Source: Paenibacillus sp. ACRRY
GTDB taxonomy: Bacteria > Bacillota > Bacilli > Paenibacillales > Paenibacillaceae
Reading direction: 5' to 3'
DNA: 64,000 bases
Assembly (NCBI RefSeq): GCF_022346995.1
Contig: NZ_JAKRNM010000001.1
Span: 1,550,001 to 1,614,000 of the forward strand
Notes under the pieces: model-generated
What the model was told of the DNA's origin: nothing
The model's input: only the letters and a program-made list of their open reading frames with translations
Database searches by the model: none
Program-made: the position numbers and the translations under genes
In this document: one piece after another, positions 26,296 to 35,468 of the stretch
Layout of the letters: each line of letters starts with the position of its first letter
Numbering within the stretch: position 1 is the first letter of the stretch

Positions 26296-27766
26296 TCTTG
26301 TGGTTCTGCCTTTGCTGCTGCCGCTGATCACAGGTGTGATTACCATACTGTTTTTCCGCAAAGTCCGCATTCAGCGCATCGTCAGTGTCATGGGGACGCT
26401 GTTGACTGCCGCTGCCTCAACCGTATTAATTACACAGGTTGCCAGTTCGGGCGTACAGACCCTTAATATGGGCGGCTGGGCCCCGCCTTACGGTATCGTT
26501 CTGGTAGCTGATATGGTATCTGCGTTGCTCGTTGTGGCTGCTTCCATCATTGCTCTAGCATGTCTGCTGTATGCTTTTCGAAGCATCAACAAAGAGAGGG
26601 AAGAACATCATTTTTACGTCTTCTTTCACTTTCTCATTGCAGGCGTGAACGGTTCTTTTCTGACAGGCGACCTGTTTAACCTCTTTGTCTGTTTTGAACT
26701 GATGCTGATCTCTTCCTATGCGCTAATTGTGCTGGGAGGAACGGAAAGACAGCTTCGCGAAACGATTAAGTATGTTCTGATCAACATTGTTTCTTCCGCC
26801 TTATTCGTCGCCTCCATCGGCTTCCTCTATTCGATAACAGGCACACTGAATATGGCGGACTTGTCCAATCGGATTGCCGAAGTGGGTCAGAGTGGTGTAG
26901 TTACCCTGATTGCTGTCCTGTTTCTCATTGTGTTCAGCATCAAAGCCGGCCTGTTTCTCTTCTTCTGGCTGTCAGGCTCCTATGCAGCTCCCCCTGCAGT
27001 AGTAACGGCATTGTTTGCCGGATTGCTGACCAAAGTAGGGCTATATGCGATTGTGCGCACATTCACACTCATTTTTTATCATGATCCGGATTTCTTCAAT
27101 GCACTAATTGGTTGGATGGCTGGCGCAACCATGATCCTCGGGGTCATTGGCGCCATCTCCTATCGTGACGTGAACAAAATTTTGGTCTATAACGTGGTTG
27201 CAGGTGTCGGGTTTGTGGCATTCGGCATGGCTGCTGCAAGTCGTCAGGCACTGGAAGGCCTACTCTTCTATATGCTACATGACATGTTGATCAAAACGCT
27301 GCTCTTCTTGCTGGGAGGTGCCCTGATTGCCGTTGCGGGCACGTCTAAACTTGAAAACATGGGGGGATTGCTCCAACGCTATCCGCTGTTAGGATGGATG
27401 TTCTTCATCAGTGCACTTGCACTGGCTGGTATTCCTCCATTCAGTGGTTTCCCGGGTAAGCTGCTGCTCTTCGAGGGTGGTTTGCAGGCCGGTCTATATG
27501 GTCTTACGGGAATTGCGGTGCTCTCCAGTCTGCTGATGCTGTACTCGGTCCTGCGTATTTTCATTCAGGCCTTCTGGGGCGAACCTCCAGCAGGCATCGT
27601 TAGACGACCTTACGCTGTAAACGGACTTTTAATCCCTGCCGGCATCCTGTTCATATTTATTATCGTCATGGGCTTGGGGGCTGAAGGAATGTTTCAGCTA
27701 ACCTCCCGCGCAGGCGACATTCTACTGCATCCCAATATTTATATTGATGCAGTATTGAAGGAGTAG
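26288..27766 (+). CDS. mrpD: Mrp antiporter subunit D (NuoN/NuoM-like)
   Basis: 492 residues and about 14 membrane helices, the normal MrpD length. It is a proton-channel subunit of the NuoM/N type. The conserved glutamate lies in NLFVCFELMLISSYAL and the lysine in FSIKAGLFLFFWLSGSYAAPPAVVTALFAGLLTKVGLYAIVR. It overlaps the end of mrpC by eight bases, using AAGGGGG as ribosome site. With MrpA it probably forms the ion-translocating core. Confidence 0.95.
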   Translation: MNNLVVLPLLLPLITGVITILFFRKVRIQRIVSVMGTLLTAAASTVLITQVASSGVQTLNMGGWAPPYGIVLVADMVSALLVVAASIIALACLLYAFRSINKEREEHHFYVFFHFLIAGVNGSFLTGDLFNLFVCFELMLISSYALIVLGGTERQLRETIKYVLINIVSSALFVASIGFLYSITGTLNMADLSNRIAEVGQSGVVTLIAVLFLIVFSIKAGLFLFFWLSGSYAAPPAVVTALFAGLLTKVGLYAIVRTFTLIFYHDPDFFNALIGWMAGATMILGVIGAISYRDVNKILVYNVVAGVGFVAFGMAAASRQALEGLLFYMLHDMLIKTLLFLLGGALIAVAGTSKLENMGGLLQRYPLLGWMFFISALALAGIPPFSGFPGKLLLFEGGLQAGLYGLTGIAVLSSLLMLYSVLRIFIQAFWGEPPAGIVRRPYAVNGLLIPAGILFIFIIVMGLGAEGMFQLTSRAGDILLHPNIYIDAVLKE

Positions 27767-27772
27767 ATGCTT

Positions 27773-28249
27773 ATGGCCTTTCAGATCATACTGAATCTGA
27801 TCATTGCCTTTGTATGGATGTTTCTGAATAATGCCTGGAATGGCGTTGGTTTTCTTATTGGTTACCTGCTGGGTCTGCTGCTAATCGGGAGTATGCGGCG
27901 CTTCTTCCCTCAGCGCTTCTATATCGTTCGAGTCTGGGCCATCATGAAGCTGCTCTACCTGCTGTTCAAGGAATTAATACGAGCCAGTATTGAGGTCATT
28001 CGTCAGATTATCAAGCCCAGGCTTGAAATTAGTCCCGGCATATTCACCTATCAGACTCAATTGTCCTCCGACTGGGAGGTTACCTTTTTATGCCTGCTCA
28101 TCTCGCTGACACCGGGATCATTACCACTTGAGATATCTGGAAATCAACGGAAGCTGTTCATTCATGCGCTGGATATCAAGGATGAGCAGAAAATGAGAGA
28201 TGATATCAAAAATACGTTTGAAAAAGCCATTATGGAGGTGACGCGATAA
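27773..28249 (+). CDS. mrpE: Mrp antiporter subunit E
   Basis: 158 residues: two N-terminal membrane helices (AFQIILNLIIAFVWMFL and GFLIGYLLGLLLIG), then a soluble domain with VTFLCLLISLTPGSLPLEI, typical of MrpE/MnhE. It is needed for assembly of the Mrp complex. AAGGAG (27758-27763) lies nine bases before ATG 27773 but only three before ATG 27767, so I chose 27773, which also gives the familiar MAFQI start. The last base of its stop overlaps the mrpF start (TAATG). Confidence 0.94.
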   Translation: MAFQIILNLIIAFVWMFLNNAWNGVGFLIGYLLGLLLIGSMRRFFPQRFYIVRVWAIMKLLYLLFKELIRASIEVIRQIIKPRLEISPGIFTYQTQLSSDWEVTFLCLLISLTPGSLPLEISGNQRKLFIHALDIKDEQKMRDDIKNTFEKAIMEVTR

Positions 28250-28533
28250 TGCTATCCTCAATGTTATTTATATCCCTTCTTGTGCTGTCCTTGGCAATCC
28301 TGGGTTGCTTGTACCGTGTGTTGCGCGGTCCTTCCATGGCTGACCGGATTACTGCCCTGGATACCATCGGCATTAACGTCATCGCCATTGTGGCTGTACT
28401 GTCCATGATGCTACACACGCAGGCCTATCTGGATATCATCCTGCTGATTGGTATTCTTGCTTTTCTAAGCACGGTCGCATTCGCACGTTATATTGAACGG
28501 GGGGCGGTATTCAAAAATGAAGGAGATCGTTAA
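28249..28533 (+). CDS. mrpF: Mrp antiporter subunit F
   Basis: 94 residues, three membrane helices, with the MrpF/MnhF signature YRVLRGPSMADRITALDTIGIN between helices 1 and 2. It is a small subunit of the Mrp complex. The start overlaps the mrpE stop as TAATG, with GGAGGTG 12 bases upstream. Its end overlaps mrpG by 17 bases. Confidence 0.95.
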   Translation: MLSSMLFISLLVLSLAILGCLYRVLRGPSMADRITALDTIGINVIAIVAVLSMMLHTQAYLDIILLIGILAFLSTVAFARYIERGAVFKNEGDR

Positions 28534-28909
28534 TGGAACCGCTGAAATAGCTATCGGTCTGATCGTTCTGTGCGGAGCTCTACTGAGTGCACTTAGCGCA
28601 TTTGGATTAATACGATTACCAGACGTTTACCTGCGGGCACATGCTGCGACAAAAAGTACAACACTCGGTGTGTTCTGCGTACTCATCGGAACATTTTTCT
28701 TCTTCTGGTACTTCGACAACTACATTAGTGCACGTGTACTTCTTGGCATTGTGTTTGTCTTTATTACCGCTCCGGTTGCCGGGCATTTGAATGCACGCGC
28801 AGCATATCGGACAGACGTTCCACTCTGGGAACAGAGCGTACAGGATGAACTTGAACCGCTGCTCAAAGGTAAAAAAGTCAACCATGAGGCCAAGGATATG
28901 ATGGAATGA
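28517..28909 (+). CDS. mrpG: Mrp antiporter subunit G
   Basis: 130 residues with three membrane helices and the MrpG/MnhG motif FGLIRLPDVYLRAHAATKSTTLG, plus VFITAPVAGHLNARAAYR. It completes the antiporter. I chose ATG 28517 (MKEIVNG), preceded by GGGGGGCGG inside mrpF, over the longer in-frame reading from 28493. The charged tail (EPLLKGKKVNHEAKDMME) is cytoplasmic. A strong terminator follows 33 bases later. Confidence 0.94.
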   Translation: MKEIVNGTAEIAIGLIVLCGALLSALSAFGLIRLPDVYLRAHAATKSTTLGVFCVLIGTFFFFWYFDNYISARVLLGIVFVFITAPVAGHLNARAAYRTDVPLWEQSVQDELEPLLKGKKVNHEAKDMME

Positions 28910-28941
28910 TGAAGATTCCCTTTTTTCATATTGGAAAAATC

Positions 28942-28995
28942 AAAAATAACCCCGTAGGATGCGCACCAAATGCGTGCAGCTACGGGGTTATTTTT
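28942..28995. terminator. Bidirectional terminator after mrpG
   Basis: AATAACCCCGTAG pairs perfectly with CTACGGGGTTATT, with inner GCGCA/TGCGT pairing, and has an A-run before and T-run after. It ends the mrp operon and the convergent hydrolase gene. Confidence 0.9.
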
Positions 28996-29015
28996 CATGT
29001 TCAGTGACGCGGTAT

Positions 29016-30035
29016 TTATATAAACCTATTCAGCCAATCGTAAGCCTTAGCACCACTGATTTCGTGCCCGCCTGCAAAGAAGTCGGCACCTAGAACATCC
29101 AGTGCCCCCTCTTGTGAATAAATCTCCTTCAACCTGGCGAAAGCTTCTCTTGCCGCGGCCTGTGGAAATACCCGATCTTCCCTTCCTGCTTCAATGAATA
29201 ATGGTCTTGGCACGATCAGACCAATAATATCCGGCATCTCCGCTTCCCGCAAGATGCCTGGAATGTAATTATCAAGACAGTGGTTCCGGTCCAGAATACT
29301 TGCTCGAAAGGTGCTGGTATATCCGCTGATTATCGTGGCCCGGAATCTTACATCCAGCGCGGAAGTAAAGGCAGCAACGAGCCCTCCACCCGAGATGCCC
29401 ATGATGCCAACCCTCTCTGCATCAACTTCAGGGCGGGTGGACAAATAATCGAGCACCCTCATCGTCTCGTAGACACGATGCCCGGCCAGTGTCTGTCCGG
29501 CCATAAGCAGATGGGCTGCAATCTTCGTGCAGGAGCTAATTCCTGGCGGTTCATCCTTATCCTCTTCCAGTCTTCGATCACCTAATCCGAGCAGTTCAGG
29601 AGCAGCAACCATGTACCCTCGCTGTACCAGGGATAGAGCAAAATCTTTATGCAGTCCCGGTGCTGCCGCTCGCGGAGAACCGTCAGGCTCCATGCCGCTT
29701 ATCTCCCTGCTCCCATAACCATGGCCATGACAGGCAATCATGGCAGGCACCGGTGTATTTATGTTACTTAACTCATTAGGAATCAATACGTATATTGGCA
29801 TTCGCAAGCCTGCATAAGTCGTAATTTCCACGCGTTCCCTCACGTAACCATCGCAGGCAATACGCTCCAGCACGACAGCATCCAGCTCTGCATCATTTGC
29901 CGGAAAACCACCCAGCCGTTCACGTATTCCCGAACGCAACTGTTCACTCCATTGTTCCAGAGGCTGTCCCGCCTGATATGCAGAACGTCCGCGCTCAGTC
30001 GTTTGTTTTTGCAGATAAGATTCAATCGCAGTCAC
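29016..30035 (-). CDS. Alpha/beta hydrolase (dienelactone hydrolase / acetyl-xylan-esterase-like)
   Basis: 339 residues, cytoplasmic. After a 90-residue N-terminal cap, the fold shows CHGHGYGS (oxyanion region), nucleophile elbow GISGGG, acid in GREDRVFP and catalytic histidine in AGGHEISG. It should cleave an ester or related bond in an unknown substrate. The start is GTG 30035, ten bases after AAGGAGG; the longer reading to 30119 crosses this ribosome site. It is convergent with mrp and shares its terminator. Confidence 0.82.
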   Translation of the reverse strand: MTAIESYLQKQTTERGRSAYQAGQPLEQWSEQLRSGIRERLGGFPANDAELDAVVLERIACDGYVRERVEITTYAGLRMPIYVLIPNELSNINTPVPAMIACHGHGYGSREISGMEPDGSPRAAAPGLHKDFALSLVQRGYMVAAPELLGLGDRRLEEDKDEPPGISSCTKIAAHLLMAGQTLAGHRVYETMRVLDYLSTRPEVDAERVGIMGISGGGLVAAFTSALDVRFRATIISGYTSTFRASILDRNHCLDNYIPGILREAEMPDIIGLIVPRPLFIEAGREDRVFPQAAAREAFARLKEIYSQEGALDVLGADFFAGGHEISGAKAYDWLNRFI

Positions 30036-30326
30036 TAATGGTGTACCTCCTTGTTCATTCGCTGCACCTATCCATATGAAATAAAACAATATGAATGATC
30101 TAAACGAATCAAGATCCATACTTTTTCCAGTTCATTATAGTGCAAGCCCAATGCCCATGAATTTAATATTCATGCCGGATTACCCCGAAACCCTGCTATT
30201 CTTATGAAAAAAAGAGACATTCCCCTGGCCTGCAACGCAGACTTCAAGAATCTCCCTTTATTATATGGTGGCTGCTTTATAGCAACGATATACACGATGA
30301 GTAACCAGAGTAATGTTGATCTAGCG

Positions 30327-32525
30327 TTATGTTTTTTGACCTGGGAGCCACCAGTTCCATTTCCCCATCAACTTCATTAGTGCTGGCACGAGCAGCAAAC
30401 GAATGATGGTGACATCAATGAGCACTGCAGCAGTAATGCCAACGCCAAGCTGCTTCACTCCTTCCACATCTCCAAAGGCAAACGGAATAGTCACAGCAAG
30501 CAGAATGGCAGCCGCCGATGTAATCAGTCGACCCGTTGACGCAAGTCCATGCATGACCGCCTGGTCACTGTCTCCTGTCAGACGATAGATCTCCTGTATC
30601 CGGCTAAGCATAAACACGCCATAGTCCATCGAGATGCCGAAGACAAGTCCTGCGATAAACACCGGAATCATGATGGCAATCGCCGAGGGCTCCATCCCCA
30701 GATGACCCTGATTGAAGACCAGCACCAAAACTCCAAAAGAAGCTGTCAGGCTGAGCATATTCATCAGAATCGCTTTGATTGGAATCAGCAGCGAACGAAA
30801 TGCCATCAGCAGTACAATGTAATTAGATACGATCACGAAAACCACCACCTTGGGCAGTTGTCCCAGAATTTCCTGCATAATCTCAACTTGCGAAGCAGCT
30901 TCTCCGCCATAACGAATGGATATACTCTGAGCGCCGTGTTGAGCGTCCCGGTCATTCATCATGTTCAGCCAGTCTGCAGCTTGTTCTGATCCTGGTGCTC
31001 CCTTAATGGTAGCCACCAGACGAATAGCATCCTCAGATACATACGAGGAGAGAAGCGAATCGTGCAATACCAGCTCGCTGCTCGCGCTTCCAGTCTGCAG
31101 TGTTCTGTTCTGTCCTGGCCTGTACTTCTGATCCATTCCCCAGACGGATTCAATCTGAATGACATCCTCATCCTTTTGCAATTCCCTTACCTTTCGAAGC
31201 GCCGTGTTCCAGTGTAATGCGGTTAACCTCTCACCCGTTCCTCCAATGAGAATATCGACGGAAGCGATGTTCTCCTGAGCGAAAACCTGCTGCACCTTCT
31301 CTGCAGCTTGCCTGGATTCTATTGTTGCTGGCAATGAGGTTGCATCTGGAATCGCCAACTCCAACTGCTGAACCGGAAGCAGACAGAAAAGCAGAATGCC
31401 TGTACCCAACAAGGTCATGCGTATCGGTTGTTTCATCACTGTGCCAAACCAGTGCAGCCATATCGAGGGTTTACGCGGCGGCGTACGGATTGAAAAATGT
31501 TTTTTTCGTTTAAAAATCCGCTGCGCATAGAGTGTAAGAATGGCTGGTAGCAAGGTCACATTGATTAACACGGATATCATCAGGACCGTCATGGCACCGA
31601 GCGAGACACTTAGAAACATGGGAAGTCTAATCCATACCAGCGACAATAGGCCAAGCAGCACACAAGCTGCAGAAAACAAAACAGCCCTTCCGGCTGTACG
31701 CAGTGTCCTCTGGATAATCTCATACGAAGCCTGCCCATGATCATGCGGATACAACTGCATCTCATCCCTGTATCTGCTTAGAATAATCAGTGCAAAATCG
31801 ATGCTTAACGCCATTCCCACCATCGGTATGACATTGATAACGAAATTCGACAGTTCCACGTAATGCCCCATGAGTGAGGTTATACCCATGGCTGTGACCA
31901 CACCGACTACACCCATAATTACGGCAACAAGTGCCGCATATAATCCTCGAAAGGCAAAACATAGAATGAACAGTGCAATCGGTAAGCCAACGATTTCCGC
32001 CCGCTCCAGATCCCGAAAGCTCAATTGATTCACATCCTGCTGAACGACAGGCTTGCCGGTTAAACGAATAATTCCTTGATCCTCTGCTCTAGTTAAGGAA
32101 CGAAGTTGCTCAATGGGCGCATTCATTTGGTGCGCCGGAACATTAAAATCCAGGAGTGCATATGCCGTCCCGTCTCGCATCATTGCGCTTCTTCCATCCT
32201 CAAGCGGAGAGATTATGGTTGAAAGATTGGGAAGAGAGCGTACCTCCTGTAAATGCCTGTTGATCCAATTCCGAAATTCTGTCCCAGAGGTGCCTGTCTT
32301 CTTTTCATAAACAACAATAATCGGATCATCCGGTATTCCGAAATCATCCTTGAGAATACGCTCAATATGCTGTGCATCTCCATGAATCCGTTTCAACCCA
32401 TGATCCTGAACAACACCGGGCAGATTCCATGCCCATACGGCGGATATCCCGATCATAAAAACCCAGCTGATCATGATGAACCGTGGATATCGGCCAATAA
32501 GGTAAGCAAGGCTGCGATAACCCAT
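30327..32525 (-). CDS. MMPL-family (RND superfamily) membrane transporter
   Basis: 732 residues, similar in length and layout to Bacillus YdfJ. Two halves each have one N-terminal helix, a large outer loop and five to six clustered helices. Family motifs are visible: PMVGMALSIDFALIILSRYRDE in half 1 and FGISMDYGVFMLSRIQE in half 2, which carry the Asp of the proton relay. It probably exports lipids or hydrophobic compounds using the proton gradient; substrate unknown. ATG 32525 lies seven bases after GAGGAG and is preferred to TTG 32531. Confidence 0.88.
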   Translation of the reverse strand: MGYRSLAYLIGRYPRFIMISWVFMIGISAVWAWNLPGVVQDHGLKRIHGDAQHIERILKDDFGIPDDPIIVVYEKKTGTSGTEFRNWINRHLQEVRSLPNLSTIISPLEDGRSAMMRDGTAYALLDFNVPAHQMNAPIEQLRSLTRAEDQGIIRLTGKPVVQQDVNQLSFRDLERAEIVGLPIALFILCFAFRGLYAALVAVIMGVVGVVTAMGITSLMGHYVELSNFVINVIPMVGMALSIDFALIILSRYRDEMQLYPHDHGQASYEIIQRTLRTAGRAVLFSAACVLLGLLSLVWIRLPMFLSVSLGAMTVLMISVLINVTLLPAILTLYAQRIFKRKKHFSIRTPPRKPSIWLHWFGTVMKQPIRMTLLGTGILLFCLLPVQQLELAIPDATSLPATIESRQAAEKVQQVFAQENIASVDILIGGTGERLTALHWNTALRKVRELQKDEDVIQIESVWGMDQKYRPGQNRTLQTGSASSELVLHDSLLSSYVSEDAIRLVATIKGAPGSEQAADWLNMMNDRDAQHGAQSISIRYGGEAASQVEIMQEILGQLPKVVVFVIVSNYIVLLMAFRSLLIPIKAILMNMLSLTASFGVLVLVFNQGHLGMEPSAIAIMIPVFIAGLVFGISMDYGVFMLSRIQEIYRLTGDSDQAVMHGLASTGRLITSAAAILLAVTIPFAFGDVEGVKQLGVGITAAVLIDVTIIRLLLVPALMKLMGKWNWWLPGQKT

Positions 32526-32665
32526 ATCCAAGCTCCTCTTCTATCCGATTGGCATTTCATCATTCATCTATGGCAAAGCAAAGGGCATATATGATGATTA
32601 AGTAACGTACCAGAATAGTACAAGTCTATTCACGCCAGGGTGAGTTTATGTTCAGCAAACAAGGA

Positions 32666-32707
32666 AAGACGGACAAGACCTGCACGTTCGCACAGGTTGT
32701 CCGTCTT
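32666..32707 (-). terminator. Candidate terminator of the flavin reductase-like gene
   Basis: AAGACGGACAA (32666-32676) pairs perfectly with TTGTCCGTCTT (32697-32707), with more pairing inside (CCTG/CAGG). On the minus strand the stem is followed by TCCTTGTTT, a weak T-run. It is convergent with nothing nearby, so assignment to the minus-strand gene is by position. Confidence 0.5.
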
Positions 32708-32783
32708 GATTAATGGATTAAGATAATCAGCCATTTGGATCCTATATGAGAAGATGAAAAGTAAATGACCATGTGAATTGAGC

Positions 32784-33407
32784 TTATACGGGCCGTACCA
32801 CCGTAAATCGCTCGCCAAGTTTAGCGTAATCATTGCCGGCAAGCCGACTTACGGGTTTAAGGTGATCCATCAAAATGTAATGATGAGCGGGGTCATACAC
32901 TTTTTCATTAAAATGATACTGTACGATGCGAACGAGAAGCAGATCCGTTACAGGTTTGCCTTCGTCATTAGAAATCGGTACATGTTGATATAGACGGCAT
33001 TCCATGCGGATCAGTGCTTCCTGTATCCCGGGCACCCTCACAACTGAACTTGGTACCGTCGTCAGGTTAGTACGCTCCAGCTCACTCTCATGCGGTTCAA
33101 GCAGTGCTGCTGTCTCATTCATTTCGTTAACGATTGATTCGTCACAGATATGTACGACTAGCTCTTGCCCTGTAATTGCATTGCGGGCAGTATCTTTCAT
33201 GACTCCATCCTTACGGTTTATGGAAATGGACAACAACGGCGGATCAGAGCTAACGACATTAAAGAAACTGAACGGAGCTGCATTTACAACGCTGCCGTCC
33301 TCTGAGACGGTTGTGACAAAAGCAATCGGGCGCGGCACTACCGAACCACTCATCAGTTTATAATTATCCCTGCTCGTCAGATCATTTGGATTCAATGTGT
33401 ACATCAT
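32784..33407 (-). CDS. Flavin reductase-like FMN-binding protein
   Basis: 207 residues with a split-barrel FMN-binding fold: SGSVVPRPIAFVTTVSEDG, NAAPFSFFNVVSSDPPLLSISI and VVHICDE are the typical strand and loop segments of this family. Members reduce or bind FMN and often serve monooxygenases; some are degradative enzymes on their own. No partner oxygenase is nearby. AAAGGGG and AGG precede ATG 33407, with a second ATG at 33404. It stands alone. Confidence 0.85.
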   Translation of the reverse strand: MMYTLNPNDLTSRDNYKLMSGSVVPRPIAFVTTVSEDGSVVNAAPFSFFNVVSSDPPLLSISINRKDGVMKDTARNAITGQELVVHICDESIVNEMNETAALLEPHESELERTNLTTVPSSVVRVPGIQEALIRMECRLYQHVPISNDEGKPVTDLLLVRIVQYHFNEKVYDPAHHYILMDHLKPVSRLAGNDYAKLGERFTVVRPV

Positions 33408-33488
33408 AGACCTATCCCCTTTCCTAATCGGGAACGAATGGTTCCCATACAGACACTGTTACTTCGTAAGTATATATCGGGTCATACT

Positions 33489-33530
33489 AAAAAAACAAAA
33501 AACTCCCTGATGCCCATGACACCAGAGAGT
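33489..33530 (-). terminator. Terminator of the iron-binding lipoprotein gene
   Basis: ACTCTCTGGTG (33530-33520) pairs with CATCAGGGAGT (33512-33502), with one mismatch, followed on the minus strand by TTTTTGTTTTTTT. Confidence 0.88.
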
Positions 33531-33568
33531 TGTACGATGATGTGAAGCACACATCATGTTCCATTCAT

Positions 33569-34588
33569 TTATTTAACAATGCTTTTCTGGATATCTTCCA
33601 GAATTTGCGTGTTCGCTTGCACTCCGCTATACAACCAGCTGCTCGTGCTCTCAAACTCGTATACTTCTCCGTTTTTGACAGCAGGAATACTTTGCCACAC
33701 TGCATCTTTCAACGCTTCTGCCCCTGTACCCTTATCACTGTTAACCAAGAAGAGATAGTCAGCATTCATATCTGCGATTCTTTCCAAGGAAACCTCGGAC
33801 CAGTTACCTGTTGCTTTTGCCGATATTTCCTTCACAACTTCAGGCTGTTGCAGTCCGAGTTCATTGTACATGACTTCACCACTGGAGACATTGTTACTAA
33901 CAACATAAAACTTGTTATTGAATAGCCACAATGCTGCTGCAGTTTTTGTACCACCTGTTGCGGCAGCCACTTTTTCCTTAATTTCTTTTGCTTTTGCATC
34001 GTAATCGTCAAGAGCTTTTTGAGCTTCATCTGATTTGTTCAACAGCTCTCCTATTTTCAAAAGAGCCTGACGCCAATCCTTGTTCACATCATCACCAAGT
34101 ACATAAGTCGGAGCAATTTTATTGTATTGTTCGTACTTCTCCCCTTCTACAGTACTTTCAGAACCCATGATGATCAGGTCCGGCGAGAAGCTGGCAACAG
34201 CTTCAAAAGGCAGTTCGCTTGCAATTGTAGGAACCCCATTCAGATTTTCTTGAAGATAATCCTGCACACTGCTGCCATCACGGGCTGACCATTGTGCAGC
34301 TGGTTTAACGCCAAGTGTTACCAGATGATCTTCCAGATAGGAAGCGATAATGCGCTGAGGATTGGCTGGAATCGTTACATCATGACCCTGAGCATCTTTT
34401 ACTGTACGTTCTGTTGGAGCTTCTGTCTGTGTCTCAGTCTCCGTTGTTGTATTCGTCTCTCCTGCTGCAGTTCCATTATCTGCGGACTTCGTTCCGCATG
34501 CAGCCAGCCACAATGACATGACCATAATCGTGATTAGCAGCATGATCCCTTTTTTATTACTTTTCAACACGTAATTATCCCCTTTCAT
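33569..34588 (-). CDS. Iron-siderophore ABC transporter substrate-binding lipoprotein
   Basis: 339 residues: a signal peptide ending in LWLAAC (lipid anchor), a Thr/Glu-rich linker, then a FecB/FhuD-type fold with RTVKDAQGHDVTIPANPQRIIA, FEAVASFSPDLIIMG and ADYLFLV. It should capture ferric siderophore outside the cell and hand it to a permease, but no permease or ATPase gene is adjacent. The in-frame reading to 34687 is excluded because it passes the promoter and Fur box at 34687-34715. ATG 34588 has GAGGTG; GTG 34570 after AAAGGGG is an alternative start. Iron-repressed expression is expected. Confidence 0.9.
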   Translation of the reverse strand: MKGDNYVLKSNKKGIMLLITIMVMSLWLAACGTKSADNGTAAGETNTTTETETQTEAPTERTVKDAQGHDVTIPANPQRIIASYLEDHLVTLGVKPAAQWSARDGSSVQDYLQENLNGVPTIASELPFEAVASFSPDLIIMGSESTVEGEKYEQYNKIAPTYVLGDDVNKDWRQALLKIGELLNKSDEAQKALDDYDAKAKEIKEKVAAATGGTKTAAALWLFNNKFYVVSNNVSSGEVMYNELGLQQPEVVKEISAKATGNWSEVSLERIADMNADYLFLVNSDKGTGAEALKDAVWQSIPAVKNGEVYEFESTSSWLYSGVQANTQILEDIQKSIVK

Positions 34589-34686
34589 GATGAACACCTC
34601 AATATGAGCTGGTATGGAAAATTTAAAAAGGGCCCTATTCTCTCCGGTATATGATCCCTGTATGTACTTGTCCATTTCCATTGACA

Positions 34687-34715
34687 ATGATAATTGTTAT
34701 CAACTAAGTTGTCAA
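34687..34715 (-). promoter_or_regulatory. Fur-regulated promoter of the siderophore-binding gene
   Basis: On the minus strand TTGACA (34715-34710), a 17-base spacer and TATCAT (34692-34687) form a good sigma-A promoter. TGATAATTGTTATCA (34688-34702) matches the Bacillus 7-1-7 Fur box TGATAATNATTATCA with one mismatch and overlaps the -10, so Fur-Fe2+ should block transcription when iron is ample. Confidence 0.85.
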
Positions 34716-34821
34716 TCCGATTTTACTTTTACAACGGCCGATATGTCCCGATCAATGCACCTTTGGGCGAATGCCCCCATATGATGTTTTCAGAATACGA
34801 CAACAGGAAGGATGTTCGTAG

Positions 34822-35415
34822 ATGGATTACATCAATTATACCTATGCAGGTTACGGTGAAGACCGCTCTGTACAGTTTCCTCCATTATTCCCGGGTGGCA
34901 GTCAGGGAGGGCAGCCCATCCAAGGAATTCCCGGAGGACAGGGATCTTTTCCCCCATACTTTCCAGGTGGAAGCACCGGCGGACAGCCACCTTTCTTTCC
35001 AGGAGGCGGTCAAGGTACGGTTCCAGGCGTTCCCGCACAGTTGTCGCAAGGCAATCTGCCTACCCTGTTAGGCGCCTATCCACGTCCGGTTGGGCAGCCA
35101 CCAGCTGAGATGGTATTTCTCTACAATCTGATCAAAAGCAGCCCCGGGCTTCTTCCGTTGTTTATCCAGCAACAACCACAGAATTTGACTCAGGCTGTGC
35201 AATTCGCCCAAACAGGCGTAACCGCCCCAAGAGATCAGAATCAGCGTGTACTGCAGAACTTTTGTTACAACCGGTGGTCCCTTGTATTCACCTACAATGA
35301 CGTTTTTCTCATGTGGCCTGCCACTAATATCTTTGGTTTTGTCGTCGGTTACTTCTATCCGTTCCTAACCCCTGGCATTTTACTCAATACGCAAATCTTG
35401 TTCGCTCTTTGCTAA
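34822..35415 (+). CDS. Pro/Gly/Phe-rich repeat protein of unknown function
   Basis: 197 residues, not recognised. Residues 18-68 are a degenerate repeat of FPPLFPGGSxGGQP-like units (FPGG three times, GGQ several), a flexible low-complexity region resembling spore-coat or matrix proteins. Residues 95-197 form a compact, partly hydrophobic domain (AEMVFLYNLIKSSPGLLPLFIQQ ... FTYNDVFLMWPATNIFGFVVGYFYPF) with cysteines at 147 and 197. There is no N-terminal signal peptide. GGAAGG lies about ten bases before the ATG and a terminator follows, so it is probably a real monocistronic gene. A coat role is only a suggestion. Confidence 0.6.
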   Translation: MDYINYTYAGYGEDRSVQFPPLFPGGSQGGQPIQGIPGGQGSFPPYFPGGSTGGQPPFFPGGGQGTVPGVPAQLSQGNLPTLLGAYPRPVGQPPAEMVFLYNLIKSSPGLLPLFIQQQPQNLTQAVQFAQTGVTAPRDQNQRVLQNFCYNRWSLVFTYNDVFLMWPATNIFGFVVGYFYPFLTPGILLNTQILFALC

Positions 35416-35420
35416 CACAC

Positions 35421-35462
35421 AAGCGCCCCTCCCGAAGTTTAGACCTTCGGAAAGGGCGCTTT
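35421..35462. terminator. Bidirectional terminator
   Basis: AAGCGCCC plus CCGAAG pair with CTTCGG plus GGGCGCTT across a short loop. It lies between the plus-strand repeat-protein gene and the minus-strand Bcr/CflA gene and can serve both. Confidence 0.82.
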
Positions 35463-35468
35463 GATATT

